Below, piece after piece: positions 28,993 through 41,097 of a DNA stretch of 64,000 nt. The notes under the pieces are model-generated. The model saw only the letters and a program-made list of their open reading frames with translations. It was not told where the DNA came from and ran no database searches. The stretch lies in contig NZ_JACIDV010000004.1 in the NCBI RefSeq assembly GCF_014196515.1, forward strand, positions 248,001 through 312,000, given 5' to 3'. This stretch comes from Rhizobium skierniewicense (lineage in GTDB: Bacteria; Pseudomonadota; Alphaproteobacteria; Rhizobiales; Rhizobiaceae). The first letter of the stretch is position 1; each line of letters begins with the position of its first letter. The position numbers and the translations under genes were made by a program.

Positions 28993-29088
28993 CGCTTAGT
29001 GATTGGCAACGGAGCGGACGAGAGAATCGCGCGAACTGATTGATGGTTGGCGTATCTCGTTCAGGTGATTTTGGTGTCAGAGGTTTTC

Positions 29089-30015
29089 ATGAGCGGCAAA
29101 CACGTAGCTGTTCTTTTGGGTGGGTTTTCTTCCGAGCGGCCGGTCAGCCTCTCGTCGGGAGAGGCTTGCGCCACAGCTCTGGAAGGCGAGGGCTTTCGGG
29201 TCACACGCGTCGACGTGGACCGGAATGTCGCCGCAACGCTGTCTGCGCTGCGCCCCGACGTCGCGTTTAACGCGCTCCATGGTCCCTATGGCGAAGACGG
29301 CACCATTCAAGGCGTTCTCGAATATCTTGAAATTCCCTACACACACTCCGGCGTTCTGGCGTCTTCGCTGGCGATGAACAAATCGCAAGCCAAGAAGGTC
29401 GCTGCCGCAGCTGGTATTCCTGTCGCCGTCGAGAAGGTTCTGAACCGCTTCGATATCGGCAACGAGCACCCGCTTGCGCCACCTTACGTCGTCAAGCCGG
29501 TCAGCGAAGGTTCGAGCTTTGGCGTTGTGATGGTCAAGGAAGATCAGTCGCACCCGCCGCAAATCCTGGGTTCTAGTGAATGGCGTTACGGCGATTCCGT
29601 GATGGTCGAGCGCTACATCCATGGTCGCGAGTTCACATGCGGTGTCATGAACGGTGAGGCTTTGGCCGTTACCGAAGTGATACCGTTGGGTCACGGATTT
29701 TACGATTACGACGCGAAATACGCAAAAGGTGGCTCAAAGCATGTCATTCCTGCGGAAATTTCACCAAAAATTTACCAAAAAATCCAATCATTGGCGGTCA
29801 TGGCGCATCAGGTGATTGGCTGCCGTGGCGTGAGCCGTTCGGACTTCCGCTACGACGACCGTTTCTCAGAAGAAGGTGAATTGATCTGGCTTGAGATAAA
29901 CACTCAGCCGGGCATGACGCCGACCTCCCTCGTGCCCGAAATGGCAGCTTATGCAGGACAATCCTTTGGTGAGTTTGTCCGCTGGATGGTGGAGGATGCT
30001 TCGTGTTCGCGATAA
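29089..30015 (+). CDS. ddl: D-alanine--D-alanine ligase
   Basis: 308 residues, ATP-grasp fold. It makes D-Ala-D-Ala for MurF. Visible motifs: [33 protein letters not shown], the ATP lysine segment [14 protein letters not shown], and [18 protein letters not shown] with the metal-binding Glu/Asn. ATG 29089 (MSGKHVAVL) has AGAGG at 6-nt spacing; the frame is open slightly further upstream. The first gene of the second dcw unit, it overlaps ftsQ by 13 bp. Confidence 0.95.
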   Translation: MSGKHVAVLLGGFSSERPVSLSSGEACATALEGEGFRVTRVDVDRNVAATLSALRPDVAFNALHGPYGEDGTIQGVLEYLEIPYTHSGVLASSLAMNKSQAKKVAAAAGIPVAVEKVLNRFDIGNEHPLAPPYVVKPVSEGSSFGVVMVKEDQSHPPQILGSSEWRYGDSVMVERYIHGREFTCGVMNGEALAVTEVIPLGHGFYDYDAKYAKGGSKHVIPAEISPKIYQKIQSLAVMAHQVIGCRGVSRSDFRYDDRFSEEGELIWLEINTQPGMTPTSLVPEMAAYAGQSFGEFVRWMVEDASCSR

Positions 30016-30932
30016 CAGGCAAAAAAACGTCCGTTAAAAAGCGCGAACAGTCCGCTTCGGCGTCAGTCGATGATCGGATGGTTCTGCCGCGCCCGCTGCG
30101 AAAGGTGTTCCGTTTCGGCGTTTCGCTGGTAACCGGACGCGTTCATGTTCCTGCCCATACAGGCACGCTGGCAACAGCTGCATTCTTTTCATGCGTCGGT
30201 CTTTACGGAATGTCGCTTGGTGGCCACACGAACCTTGTCACCCAGGCGACGACATCTGCGGCTGGTTTTGCGATCGAGGACGTTAAGGTTTCCGGAAACA
30301 TCCAGACATCTGAAATCGAAGTGTTCCAGCTTTTGGGTCTTGATGGTGCAACGTCGTTGATCGCGCTTGATGTAAATGCTGCGCGCAAGAAGCTGACCGA
30401 ACTGCCTTGGGTCGAAGACGTGGATGTTCGCAAGATCTATCCCAAGACCATCGAAGTTCGCCTCAGGGAGCGCGAAGCTTTCGGCATCTGGCAGCATGGC
30501 ACCGAGCTTTCGCTGATCGAAAAAAGCGGCAGCGTCATCGCGCCCCTGCGTGACAACAAATATGCGGGTCTGCCGTTGTTTGTCGGACGCGATGCTGAAA
30601 CCGGCGCGGCGGGTTTTGTTGACGAACTGGCCGACTGGCCGGAGATCCGCAACCGCGTTCGTGCCTATGTTCGCGTTGCCGGTCGCCGCTGGGATCTGCA
30701 TCTGGACAACGGCATCGTTGTCAAGCTGCCGGAAGAAAATGTGCCCAAGGCGCTGCAATTGCTGTCACGCATGGATATGGAAGACAAGGTTCTTTCCCGC
30801 GATGTGGCCGCGGTTGATTTGCGCCTTTCGGACCGCACGACTGTGCAATTGACCGAAGGTGCAGCCGAGCGTCGTGTGAAGGCTGTCGAAGCTCGCTCCA
30901 AGGCGCTCAAGTTGGCGGAGAAGAACACATGA
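30003..30932 (+). CDS. ftsQ: Cell division protein FtsQ
   Basis: 309 residues: basic cytoplasmic N-terminus, one membrane helix at about 54-72, a POTRA domain ([25 protein letters not shown] to about residue 145) and the beta domain. FtsQ recruits FtsL/FtsB-type partners and later proteins to the septum. The start is a GTG (30003) inside the end of ddl; the stop overlaps ftsA by ATGA. The [21 protein letters not shown] stretch is typical. Confidence 0.93.
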   Translation: MFAITGKKTSVKKREQSASASVDDRMVLPRPLRKVFRFGVSLVTGRVHVPAHTGTLATAAFFSCVGLYGMSLGGHTNLVTQATTSAAGFAIEDVKVSGNIQTSEIEVFQLLGLDGATSLIALDVNAARKKLTELPWVEDVDVRKIYPKTIEVRLREREAFGIWQHGTELSLIEKSGSVIAPLRDNKYAGLPLFVGRDAETGAAGFVDELADWPEIRNRVRAYVRVAGRRWDLHLDNGIVVKLPEENVPKALQLLSRMDMEDKVLSRDVAAVDLRLSDRTTVQLTEGAAERRVKAVEARSKALKLAEKNT

Positions 30933-32260
30933 GCTTTTTCGGTTCTGCCCATTTCGGTCTCCCGCGTTTGAAGCCTCTGTCTTCCAAGCGCAGCCATGTC
31001 GTCTCTGTGCTCGATATCGGTTCGACCAAGGTCGTGTGCATGATCGGTCGTCTCACGCCTCGTGAGGAAACCGAAGTGCTGCCGGGTCGCACCCACAAGG
31101 TTGACGTCATCGGTATCGGTCATCAGCGTTCACGCGGCGTAAAGTCCGGCGTGATTGCCGATCTGGACGCGCTGGAAGGCGTCATTCGTCTGGCCGTCGA
31201 TGCAGCCGAGCGCATGGCGGGTCTGACCGTCGACAGCTTGATCGTCAACGTTTCGGCGGGCCGTCTGGCCAGCGACATCTATACCGCCAGCATCGATCTG
31301 GGTGGTCAGGAAGTGGAATCGGGCGATCTTCGCAAGGTTCTGATTGCGGCCAGCCAACAGTCTCTGCGTCAGGACCGCGCCATTCTGCATTCCCTACCAA
31401 CCGGCTACTCGCTGGATGGCGAACGCGGCATTCGCGATCCGCTCTCCATGTATGGCGATCTGCTGGGCGTGGACATGCATGTCGTGACCGCCGAGCGAAC
31501 GGCTCTGAAGAACCTCGAACTGTGCATCAACCGGGCTCACCTTTCGGTCGAAGGCATTGTTGCGACACCTTACGCCAGCGGCCTTGCAGCCCTGGTGGAT
31601 GACGAAGTCGAACTGGGTTGCGCTGCCATCGACATGGGCGGCGGCACGACGACGATTTCGGTTTTTGCCGAGGGCCGTCTGGTTCACACCGATGCCATCG
31701 GTCTTGGTGGACACCACGTCACCACCGATCTTGCGCGGGGTCTTTCGACCCGTATCGAAGATGCGGAGCGCCTGAAGGTCGTGCACGGTTCGGCGCTGGC
31801 CAACGGTTCTGACGACCGCGACATGATCGCTGTGCCACCGATTGGCGAAGACGATCGTGACCAGCCTTCGCAGGTATCGCGTGCCCTCGTCAGCCGTATC
31901 GTGCGGGCGCGCATTGAAGAGACATTGGAATTGATCCGCGACCGCATCCAGAAGTCGGGTTTCTCCCCGATTGTTGGTAAGCGCGTGGTTCTGACCGGAG
32001 GTGCCAGTCAGTTGACCGGCCTGCCGGAAACGGCGCGGCGCATTCTTGCCCGCAACGTTCGCATCGGCCGCCCCATGGGCGTGTCCGGCCTGCCGGTCGC
32101 GGCCAAAGGCCCGGCCTTTTCCACAGCCTGCGGGCTGATGATTTATCCGCAAATCGCGGACATCGAAATCCATGCGGCGCAGAACGGAATGTTCTCGCCG
32201 TTCGGAACAGGTAGTGGCCGGATCGCCCGCGTAGGGCAATGGCTGAAAGAAAGTTTCTGA
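30929..32260 (+). CDS. ftsA: Cell division protein FtsA
   Basis: 443 residues, actin-like ATPase that tethers FtsZ filaments to the membrane and recruits the divisome. Phosphate-binding motifs: VLDIGSTKVVCMIG near 27-40 and AAIDMGGGTTTISVF around 231-245; the adenosine-site VVLTGGASQLTGL lies near 353. The C-terminus ends in a short amphipathic segment (IARVGQWLKESF) that would be the membrane-targeting helix. It is coupled to ftsQ by a 4-base overlap; 91 bp separate it from ftsZ. Confidence 0.95.
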   Translation: MSFFGSAHFGLPRLKPLSSKRSHVVSVLDIGSTKVVCMIGRLTPREETEVLPGRTHKVDVIGIGHQRSRGVKSGVIADLDALEGVIRLAVDAAERMAGLTVDSLIVNVSAGRLASDIYTASIDLGGQEVESGDLRKVLIAASQQSLRQDRAILHSLPTGYSLDGERGIRDPLSMYGDLLGVDMHVVTAERTALKNLELCINRAHLSVEGIVATPYASGLAALVDDEVELGCAAIDMGGGTTTISVFAEGRLVHTDAIGLGGHHVTTDLARGLSTRIEDAERLKVVHGSALANGSDDRDMIAVPPIGEDDRDQPSQVSRALVSRIVRARIEETLELIRDRIQKSGFSPIVGKRVVLTGGASQLTGLPETARRILARNVRIGRPMGVSGLPVAAKGPAFSTACGLMIYPQIADIEIHAAQNGMFSPFGTGSGRIARVGQWLKESF

Positions 32261-32267
32261 CCTCTGT

Positions 32268-32282
32268 CTGCCCATCGGGCAG
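32268..32282 (+). other. Small hairpin between ftsA and ftsZ
   Basis: CTGCCC-ATC-GGGCAG, a 6-bp stem just after the ftsA stop without a U-tract. It may be an RNA-processing or partial termination signal that sets FtsZ above FtsA expression, or chance. Confidence 0.3.
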
Positions 32283-32351
32283 GGGACCGAGTGAAGTTGA
32301 TTAAGAATTGGCCTGCGGGGCGATGCGGCCAGAGAAAGAAGGAATGTTAAA

Positions 32352-34094
32352 ATGACGATACAGCTGCAAAAGCCAGACATCACCGAGCTGAAGCCGCGCA
32401 TCACCGTTTTCGGCGTCGGCGGTGGCGGCGGTAACGCTGTCAACAACATGATCACGGCTGGCCTCCAGGGCGTCGACTTCGTCGTTGCCAACACGGATGC
32501 GCAGGCTCTGACGATGACCAAGGCCGACCGGGTCATTCAGCTCGGCGTCAACGTCACCGAAGGTCTGGGCGCCGGTTCGCAGCCGGAAGTCGGCCGCGCT
32601 GCTGCCGAAGAGTGCATCGATGAAATCATCGACCACCTGAACGGCACGCACATGTGCTTCGTCACTGCCGGCATGGGTGGTGGTACCGGTACCGGTGCTG
32701 CTCCCGTCGTCGCGCAGGCTGCCCGCAACAAGGGCATTCTGACGGTTGGTGTCGTTACCAAGCCTTTCCACTTCGAAGGCGGTCGCCGTATGCGTCTGGC
32801 CGAACAGGGCATCGAGGAACTGCAGAAGTCCGTCGATACGCTGATCGTCATTCCAAACCAGAACCTTTTCCGTATTGCCAACGACAAGACGACCTTTGCC
32901 GATGCCTTCGCAATGGCTGACCAGGTTCTCTACTCCGGCGTTGCCTGCATTACCGATCTTATGGTGAAGGAAGGTCTCATCAACCTCGACTTCGCCGACG
33001 TTCGCTCAGTCATGCGCGAAATGGGCCGTGCGATGATGGGTACAGGTGAGGCTTCCGGTCAGGGCCGTGCCATGCAGGCTGCGGAAGCGGCGATTGCCAA
33101 CCCGCTGCTCGACGAAACATCGATGAAGGGCGCGCAAGGTTTGCTGATCTCCATTACCGGTGGTCGCGACATGACGCTGTTCGAAGTCGACGAAGCGGCG
33201 ACCCGCATTCGCGAAGAAGTCGATCCGGACGCAAACATCATCCTGGGCGCGACATTCGACGAAGCGCTGGAAGGCCTCATCCGCGTATCCGTCGTTGCCA
33301 CCGGGATCGACCGCATCCCTGGCCAGATGGAACGCAACGCCGAAGAGCTTCGCCAGGCTGCCGCTGCAAAGCCACTTATCCGTCCTTCCGCGGCCGTTGC
33401 TTCTGCTCCGGCCGCAGTTCAGCCTGCCCCAGTCATGCAGGCACCAAAGACGAACGTCGATCCTATTGCCCAGACCATTCGCGAAGCCGAGATGGACCGG
33501 GAACTGGCCCTGGCGGCTGCTGAACAGCGGCTTCGTCAGGCACAGGCAGAAGCCGAATTCCGTCCTCAGAGCAAGTTGTTCGCAGCTGCTCCAGCGGAAG
33601 CACCGGTTGCTGCTCGCCCCGCAGCACCGGTGCACACCGCACCTGCCTACCATGCTCCAGAACAGGTCGCAGCACCTGCTCCGCGCATGCAGGCGCCGGC
33701 TCCAGTTTACCATGAGCCAGCGCCAGTCGCCCGTGCGCCTGAGCCGGTCCGCATGCCAAAGGTCGAGGATTTCCCTCCGGTCGTCAAAGCCGAGATGGAT
33801 CACCGCGCCCACCCGGCCTCTGCTGTTCCGGAAGAGCGTGGCCCAATGGGTCTTTTGAAGCGCATCACCAACTCGCTCGGTCGCCGCGAAGAGGAAGAGG
33901 CCGTTCCATCCGACATGATGGACGCGCCAAGCATGGCCACTCAGCAGCGTCGCCCGCTGTCTCAGGAAGCCAGCCTCTACGCACCGCGCCGTGGCAATCT
34001 GGACGATCATGGCCGTCAGACACCGTCGTCTGCCAGCCAGCACGATGACGATCAGCTCGAAATCCCGGCTTTCCTTCGCCGCCAGTCGAACTGA
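32352..34094 (+). CDS. ftsZ: Cell division GTPase FtsZ (long-linker form)
   Basis: 580 residues. The tubulin-like GTPase domain (about 10-320) has [13 protein letters not shown], the tubulin signature GGGTGTG at 109-115 and the T7-loop segment [12 protein letters not shown] Pro/Ala/Gln-rich linker of more than 200 residues follows, then the conserved C-terminal peptide [13 protein letters not shown] that binds FtsA and others. E. coli FtsZ has 383 residues; the long linker is typical of Rhizobiaceae. AGAAAGAAGGA precedes the ATG at a normal distance. A terminator follows. Confidence 0.96.
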   Translation: MTIQLQKPDITELKPRITVFGVGGGGGNAVNNMITAGLQGVDFVVANTDAQALTMTKADRVIQLGVNVTEGLGAGSQPEVGRAAAEECIDEIIDHLNGTHMCFVTAGMGGGTGTGAAPVVAQAARNKGILTVGVVTKPFHFEGGRRMRLAEQGIEELQKSVDTLIVIPNQNLFRIANDKTTFADAFAMADQVLYSGVACITDLMVKEGLINLDFADVRSVMREMGRAMMGTGEASGQGRAMQAAEAAIANPLLDETSMKGAQGLLISITGGRDMTLFEVDEAATRIREEVDPDANIILGATFDEALEGLIRVSVVATGIDRIPGQMERNAEELRQAAAAKPLIRPSAAVASAPAAVQPAPVMQAPKTNVDPIAQTIREAEMDRELALAAAEQRLRQAQAEAEFRPQSKLFAAAPAEAPVAARPAAPVHTAPAYHAPEQVAAPAPRMQAPAPVYHEPAPVARAPEPVRMPKVEDFPPVVKAEMDHRAHPASAVPEERGPMGLLKRITNSLGRREEEEAVPSDMMDAPSMATQQRRPLSQEASLYAPRRGNLDDHGRQTPSSASQHDDDQLEIPAFLRRQSN

Positions 34095-34118
34095 TCCAAT
34101 GTGATTCTGCATCCAACC

Positions 34119-34155
34119 GATACCCGGGCTCGAAAGGCCCGGGTATCGTTGTTTT
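34119..34155 (+). terminator. Rho-independent terminator after ftsZ
   Basis: GATACCCGGGC and GCCCGGGTATC form a perfect 11-bp stem with a 7-nt loop (TCGAAAG), followed by GTTGTTTT. Confidence 0.88.
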
Positions 34156-34360
34156 AAAGCGACGGAGAATGGTGCCGGTTTGATAGCAATTTCAATGTTT
34201 TGGGTCTGTTACAAAACGAAATCAACAGTGATTTGAGATGGCAAGGTACTGGGTTTAAGTATGACGGCAGACGAGGACATAAAACGACGCTTATTTGTCT
34301 CGGTTGAATTGGGATCATGCCTGTGTGAAAGGCAGATCCACACGTAAGGACTTGAATAGC

Positions 34361-35320
34361 ATGACCATCGGACTGCTCGGTTTCCAGACAACTATCGCCA
34401 ATTCTGTTCAGCTTGAAGGCATTGGCGTTCATTCCGGTAATCCTGCGTCCGTCACGTTTCTGCCAGCGGAAGCGGGTACGGGCATCGTCTTCAGCCGTCA
34501 GTATGAAAATGGCAGCACAGTTGAAATCAAGGCCGTTTCGTCCAACGTGGGTAACACCGATCTCTGCACCGTCATCGGCCGCTCGGCCACGCAGTCCGTC
34601 TCGACAGTCGAGCACATCATGGCTGGTATCTACGCCATGGGTATCGACAATCTGATCGTTGAAGTCGATGGCCCTGAAATTCCGATCATGGATGGTAGCT
34701 CTGCACCTTTCATCGACGCCATCGAATCAGCCGGTATCAAGAGCCTTGGCGTTAAGCGTCCTTACATCCGCGTGACCAAGCCTGTGCGCATCGAGGCTGG
34801 TGCATCATGGGCGGAGTTCCGGCCCTATGACGGCACCCGTTTTGAAGTCGAAATCGATTTCGATACGCCATTGATCGGCCGCCAGGTGTGGAAGGGTGAT
34901 TTGACGCCTGAAACGTTCAAGAACGAACTTTCCCGTGCCCGTACCTTTGGTTTCATGCGCGACGTCGAACGCCTTTGGGCCGCCGGTTACGCGCTGGGTT
35001 CGTCGCTGGAAAACTCGGTGGTCATTTCTGATGACAACACTGTTATCAACATGGAAGGTCTACGTTACGAGAAGGACGAATTTGTCCGTCACAAGACGCT
35101 GGATGCGGTTGGCGATCTGGCCCTCGCAGGTGCGCAGTTCATCGGCTGCTATCGGTCCTATCGCGGTGGCCACAAGGTCAACGCCAATGCGCTTAAGGCT
35201 TTGTTGAGCGATCCGTCGGCCTACGAGATTGTCGAGGCACCCGCTGTGCGTCAGCCTGTTGTGCGTGTCCGTGAATTCGTCGCCGTTCAGCAGCCTGTCT
35301 TTGCACCGTGGTCTGCGTAA
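34361..35320 (+). CDS. lpxC: UDP-3-O-acyl-GlcNAc deacetylase LpxC
   Basis: 319 residues. A zinc enzyme that removes the N-acetyl group of UDP-3-O-acyl-GlcNAc, the committed step of lipid A synthesis. Zinc ligands can be placed: His85 in TVEHIMAG, His244 and Asp248 in RHKTLDAVGD; His271 (RGGHKVN) is the catalytic histidine. ATG 34361 (MTIGLLGFQTTIAN) was chosen over an upstream in-frame codon for family fit. A 266-bp gap with the ftsZ terminator makes it a separate transcript. Confidence 0.95.
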   Translation: MTIGLLGFQTTIANSVQLEGIGVHSGNPASVTFLPAEAGTGIVFSRQYENGSTVEIKAVSSNVGNTDLCTVIGRSATQSVSTVEHIMAGIYAMGIDNLIVEVDGPEIPIMDGSSAPFIDAIESAGIKSLGVKRPYIRVTKPVRIEAGASWAEFRPYDGTRFEVEIDFDTPLIGRQVWKGDLTPETFKNELSRARTFGFMRDVERLWAAGYALGSSLENSVVISDDNTVINMEGLRYEKDEFVRHKTLDAVGDLALAGAQFIGCYRSYRGGHKVNANALKALLSDPSAYEIVEAPAVRQPVVRVREFVAVQQPVFAPWSA

Positions 35321-35343
35321 TTTCTTCCATCATCTTTCAAAGA

Positions 35344-35367
35344 GCCGTCCATCAGGGCGGCTTTTTT
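35344..35367 (+). terminator. Rho-independent terminator after lpxC
   Basis: GCCGTCC-ATCA-GGGCGGC (seven pairs including one G-U) followed immediately by six T. Confidence 0.88.
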
Positions 35368-35401
35368 GTATTGGACGTTGATAAGCAAAATAAAATGACG
35401 G

Positions 35402-35414
35402 CTTTACGGTAAAG
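35402..35414. promoter_or_regulatory. 13-bp inverted repeat upstream of bamD
   Basis: CTTTAC-G-GTAAAG, a perfect palindrome about 140 bp before bamD. Possible operator; equally it could be chance. Confidence 0.2.
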
Positions 35415-35554
35415 ATAATCACCAGTTGCGTGACCTCGTGCCATAAAAATGCGTTATTGCGTCATCATTGCGTTGCCCTGCGGACGCTTTTATGGCTAGA
35501 AACGCCACTGGAAAGCCGATGTTCTGTTGTGACGCAGGAAGTGGGAACTGACGA

Positions 35555-36421
35555 ATGAAGCGTGTAGTGTCTGGTGCGATGAATGGAACGGTGCGGGGAG
35601 TGCTCGTTTCGCTGATGCTGATCGGCGCCGGAACGCTGGTAACGGCTTGCCAATCCGATCCCGATATCGACATCACCAAGCTTGGTGTCGAGACCGATCC
35701 ACCAGACGTGCTCTACAAGCAGGGTCTCGCCAACATGAATGCTGGCAACATGACCGAGGCCGGTCGCAAGTTCTCCGCCATCGACAAGCAGTATCCATTT
35801 ACGGAGTGGGGCCAGAAGGCCCTGGTGATGAACACGTTCATCGCGACGCGCCAGAGCAAGAACGAAGTGGCTATCGCATCGGGTTCGCGCTTTCTCAAGC
35901 AGTACCCGCGCGCCAAGGATGCCGCCTACGTTCAGTATATGATTGGTCTTGCCTATTCCAAGCAGATAGCGGACGTAACACAGGACCAGCGCGCCGCGCA
36001 GCGCACCATCGATGCGATGAACAAGGTCGTCAACGATTATCCGACATCGGAATATGTGCCCGACGCCCAGGCGAAAATCCGTTTCGCGCGTGACCAGCTC
36101 GCAGGCCGTGAAATGCAGGTTGGCCGTTATTACCTGGAGCGCAAGGAATACCTCGCTGCGGTTTCCCGGTTCCGTATCGTTATCGAACAGTACCAGAACA
36201 CCAACCAGATCGAAGAAGCGCTGGCACGCATCGCCGAAGCCTATTATGCAATGGGCCTGACGGACGAGGCGCAGACGGCTGCTGCCGTTCTTGGCAACAA
36301 CTACCCCGACAGCCAGTGGTATGACGATTCCTACAAGCTGTTGAAGGGGCAGGGACTTGAGCCACGCGAAAACAAGGAATCGTGGATTTCCCGCGCCGGC
36401 AAGAAGCTTGTGGGTGCCTGA
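35555..36421 (+). CDS. bamD: Outer-membrane assembly lipoprotein BamD
   Basis: 288 residues with a lipoprotein signal (lipobox VTAC, Cys32) and five TPR-like helical repeats (for example VLYKQGLANMNAGNMTEAGRKFSAIDKQYPFTEW is the first pair). BamD (ComL/YfiO) anchors the BAM complex that inserts beta-barrel proteins with BamA. The motif YIxRKEYLAAVSRF-like segment near residue 195 matches the family. It sits 16 bp before recN, so the two may share a transcript. Confidence 0.93.
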   Translation: MKRVVSGAMNGTVRGVLVSLMLIGAGTLVTACQSDPDIDITKLGVETDPPDVLYKQGLANMNAGNMTEAGRKFSAIDKQYPFTEWGQKALVMNTFIATRQSKNEVAIASGSRFLKQYPRAKDAAYVQYMIGLAYSKQIADVTQDQRAAQRTIDAMNKVVNDYPTSEYVPDAQAKIRFARDQLAGREMQVGRYYLERKEYLAAVSRFRIVIEQYQNTNQIEEALARIAEAYYAMGLTDEAQTAAAVLGNNYPDSQWYDDSYKLLKGQGLEPRENKESWISRAGKKLVGA

Positions 36422-36437
36422 GAGCAGAGCATAATTC

Positions 36438-38111
36438 ATGTTGGTCCAGCTATCGATCCGCGACATCGTTCTGATCGAACGGCTCGACCTTGGGTTCGAG
36501 GCCGGCCTTTCCGTGCTGACCGGCGAAACGGGCGCGGGCAAATCCATTCTTCTCGACAGTCTGTCGCTTGCCCTTGGCGGGCGCGGCGATGGCGGTCTTG
36601 TGCGCCATGGCGAAGACAAGGGCCAGGTCACGGCCACCTTCGAAGTGGGCATGGAGCATCCCGCCCGTCTGATGATGCGGGACAACGGTCTCGATGATGA
36701 CGGTGATCTGATTTTCCGTCGTGTCCAGTCCGCTGATGGGCGCACCAAGGCCTATGTCAACGATCAGGCTGTTTCCGTCCAACTGATGCGCCAGCTTGGC
36801 CAGCACATGGTCGAAATCCACGGTCAGCACGACGACCGCGCCTTGGTGGACACCAATGCGCACCGAACGCTTCTGGATGCCTTTGCCGGATTGAGCGAGG
36901 ACGTCGTGTCGGTACAGGGGCTTTACCGCACCTGGAAAGATGCCGAGCGTGGCCTGAAGGCTCACCGCGCCAAGGTGGAGGCCGCCGCCCGCGAGGCGGA
37001 TTATCTGCGTGCCTCGGTCGAGGAGCTCGAAATACTGGCACCAACGGATGGCGAAGAGGACGAATTGGCCGAACGCCGCGCCGTCATGCAGAAGTCGGAG
37101 CGCATCGCAGGCGATATCGCCGAGGCGAGCGATTTTCTGAACGGCAATGCTTCGCCTGTGCCCGTCATCGCATCCATGATGCGGCGACTGGAGCGCAAGA
37201 GCCATGAAGCACCGGGCCTGCTGGAAGAAACCGTTCAACTGCTGGATGCCGCACTGGACAACCTTTCCAACGCGCAGATGGAAGTCGAATCGGCATTGCG
37301 CCGCACCGAATTCGATCCGCGTGAGCTGGAGCGCGTCGAGGAGCGCCTGTTTGGTCTGCGCGCCGCCGCCCGCAAATATTCCGTGCCTGTGACCGAACTT
37401 CCGGCCTTGGCCGAACGCATGGTGGCTGATCTCGCCGATCTGGATGCGGGCGAGGAAAAGCTGGCCCAGCTTGAAAAGCATCTGGCCGTCGTGAAAACCG
37501 ATTTCGATCGGGCCGCTCAATCATTGTCGGACAAACGACATCATGCGGCGTCGGCACTTTCCGAAGCCGTCATGGCCGAGCTGCCCGCGTTGAAGCTGGA
37601 GCGTGCGCGCTTCACCGTGGAAGTCACCAGCGATGCATCTTCCGGAACGGCTGAGGGCATCGATGTCGTGGAGTTCCACGTACAGACGAACCCCGGCACA
37701 CGCCCCGGACCCATCATGAAAGTGGCGTCTGGCGGTGAACTTTCGCGCTTCCTGCTGGCATTGAAAGTGGCGTTGGCAGATCGCGGGTCTGCCCCGACGC
37801 TGGTCTTCGATGAAATCGACACGGGCGTCGGTGGTGCGGTGGCAGATGCCATCGGCCAGCGATTGAAACGCCTGTCGAAAACCGTGCAGGTTCTGTCCGT
37901 CACCCACGCGCCGCAGGTGGCCGCGCGCGCAGCCACACATTTGCTGATCTCCAAGGGACCATCCGGCGATGGCACCGACCGCATTGCCACCCGCGTTGCG
38001 ACCATGCAGCCCGAACACCGCACCGAAGAAATTGCCCGCATGCTGGCCGGTGCTTCCGTGACGGATGAGGCGAGGGCGGCGGCCGCGCGTTTGCTGGCGG
38101 CTAAGGATTAG
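36438..38111 (+). CDS. recN: DNA repair protein RecN
   Basis: 557 residues, an SMC-like ATPase acting on double-strand breaks. The Walker A GETGAGKS is at 29-36, long coiled-coil arms cover about 150-370, and the C-terminal ABC half has the signature SGGELSRFLLALKVAL and Walker B TLVFDEIDTGVGGAVADAIG. The frame begins at ATG 36438. The 3' end overlaps by 4 bp the end of the convergent LysE-type gene. I saw no clear LexA box upstream. Confidence 0.95.
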   Translation: MLVQLSIRDIVLIERLDLGFEAGLSVLTGETGAGKSILLDSLSLALGGRGDGGLVRHGEDKGQVTATFEVGMEHPARLMMRDNGLDDDGDLIFRRVQSADGRTKAYVNDQAVSVQLMRQLGQHMVEIHGQHDDRALVDTNAHRTLLDAFAGLSEDVVSVQGLYRTWKDAERGLKAHRAKVEAAAREADYLRASVEELEILAPTDGEEDELAERRAVMQKSERIAGDIAEASDFLNGNASPVPVIASMMRRLERKSHEAPGLLEETVQLLDAALDNLSNAQMEVESALRRTEFDPRELERVEERLFGLRAAARKYSVPVTELPALAERMVADLADLDAGEEKLAQLEKHLAVVKTDFDRAAQSLSDKRHHAASALSEAVMAELPALKLERARFTVEVTSDASSGTAEGIDVVEFHVQTNPGTRPGPIMKVASGGELSRFLLALKVALADRGSAPTLVFDEIDTGVGGAVADAIGQRLKRLSKTVQVLSVTHAPQVAARAATHLLISKGPSGDGTDRIATRVATMQPEHRTEEIARMLAGASVTDEARAAAARLLAAKD

Positions 38112-38722
38112 CGGCTCACTGCCACCGCCACGCCCGAACCGATCATGACCCCGCCCGCTGTCCGATTGACCTGCCGCACGATTTTAGGCGAGCGCAGCAA
38201 GCTGCGAGCACGCACGGCCAATGCCACATGGCCACCGATGACGATGGCCTCGACGCAGAGAATGACGCTGGCCAATACGGCGAGATGATCGACCGTCAGC
38301 GATGCTCCGACGACATTTGGCAGCAGCGCCACATAAAACAACGGCATTTTTGGATTGCCGAGATTGAGCGCCATGCCGGTCGCGAAGATCGACAACAAGC
38401 TGCCGCGTGTTTTGACAGAGTGAAGATCAGACACAACCGGTTCTGCCGTCCATAATCTGATGCCCATCCAGATCAGGTACGCCGCACCTGCGGAGCGGAG
38501 GACGGTCATCAATGTTCCCATTTCTGCAGCCAGGATGGATAGGCCGAAGGCGGCGAGGGTCAGGAAAATCAGGATGCCCGCGACGGTGCCCGCGCCATAG
38601 GCAAGGCCGGATGCCGCGCCATGAGTGATGGTGCGCGCCACGATAGTCATATTGTCGGGCCCGGGACTGGCGGCGAAAACGAGGAAGGCAGCGGCAAAGG
38701 CGACCAACGTCATGAAGTCCAT
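38108..38722 (-). CDS. LysE/RhtB-family exporter
   Basis: 204 residues with about six membrane segments and the RhtB start FVFAASPGPDNMTIVARTITHGAASGLAYGAGTVAGI, typical of homoserine/threonine/lysine exporters. GNPKMPLFYVALLP is the second conserved block. It is tail-to-tail with recN (4-bp overlap) and divergent from ligA. The substrate cannot be inferred. Confidence 0.87.
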   Translation of the reverse strand: MDFMTLVAFAAAFLVFAASPGPDNMTIVARTITHGAASGLAYGAGTVAGILIFLTLAAFGLSILAAEMGTLMTVLRSAGAAYLIWMGIRLWTAEPVVSDLHSVKTRGSLLSIFATGMALNLGNPKMPLFYVALLPNVVGASLTVDHLAVLASVILCVEAIVIGGHVALAVRARSLLRSPKIVRQVNRTAGGVMIGSGVAVAVSR

Positions 38723-38803
38723 GCGGATATTCCCTTTGTGATTCAGTCCCGATTTTCAGAGTACCGGAAAGCAGGATGTTGAAAAGTGGCCCACCTTCGT
38801 TAA

Positions 38804-41011
<2,208 letters not shown>

Positions 41012-41097
41012 GGCGTTCGCGCGCGTTCAGGCGCAGCAGCGCTCGTTTGTCTGGGCTGTCTGCTTCATTTCAGCTGAGCAGGCTCCGGCCTGTTGCT

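Larger units (their letters stand above)
28660..29028. promoter_or_regulatory. Cluster of GANTC (CcrM) methylation sites
   Basis: Eight GANTC sites in 369 bp, seven of them within 28785-29028. By chance about 1.4 are expected (four fixed bases, 1 per 256). CcrM of alphaproteobacteria methylates the A of GANTC and ties transcription to replication; enrichment upstream of ddl-ftsQAZ is consistent with cell-cycle control. Confidence 0.65.
28405..29088. other. 684-bp regulatory region, MFS gene / ddl
   Basis: No convincing gene: the short ORFs here lack family-like sequence and good start sites. It contains eight GANTC sites (28660, 28785, 28795, 28866, 28892, 28905, 28922, 29024), a perfect 17-bp palindrome at 28721-28737 and the TAAA-N7-TTAA element at 28969-28992. 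It must carry the promoter of ddl-ftsQ-ftsA-ftsZ and that of the transporter gene. Confidence 0.65.

Noticed and set aside
28961-28995. Canonical CtrA box (TTAA-N7-TTAA) before ddl
   Set aside because: No perfect match; only TAAA-N7-TTAA. Reported as a motif, not called as a CtrA site.
36422-36437. LexA box upstream of recN
   Set aside because: No GAAC-N7-GTTC or similar in the short gap or just upstream; recN probably depends on the bamD promoter.
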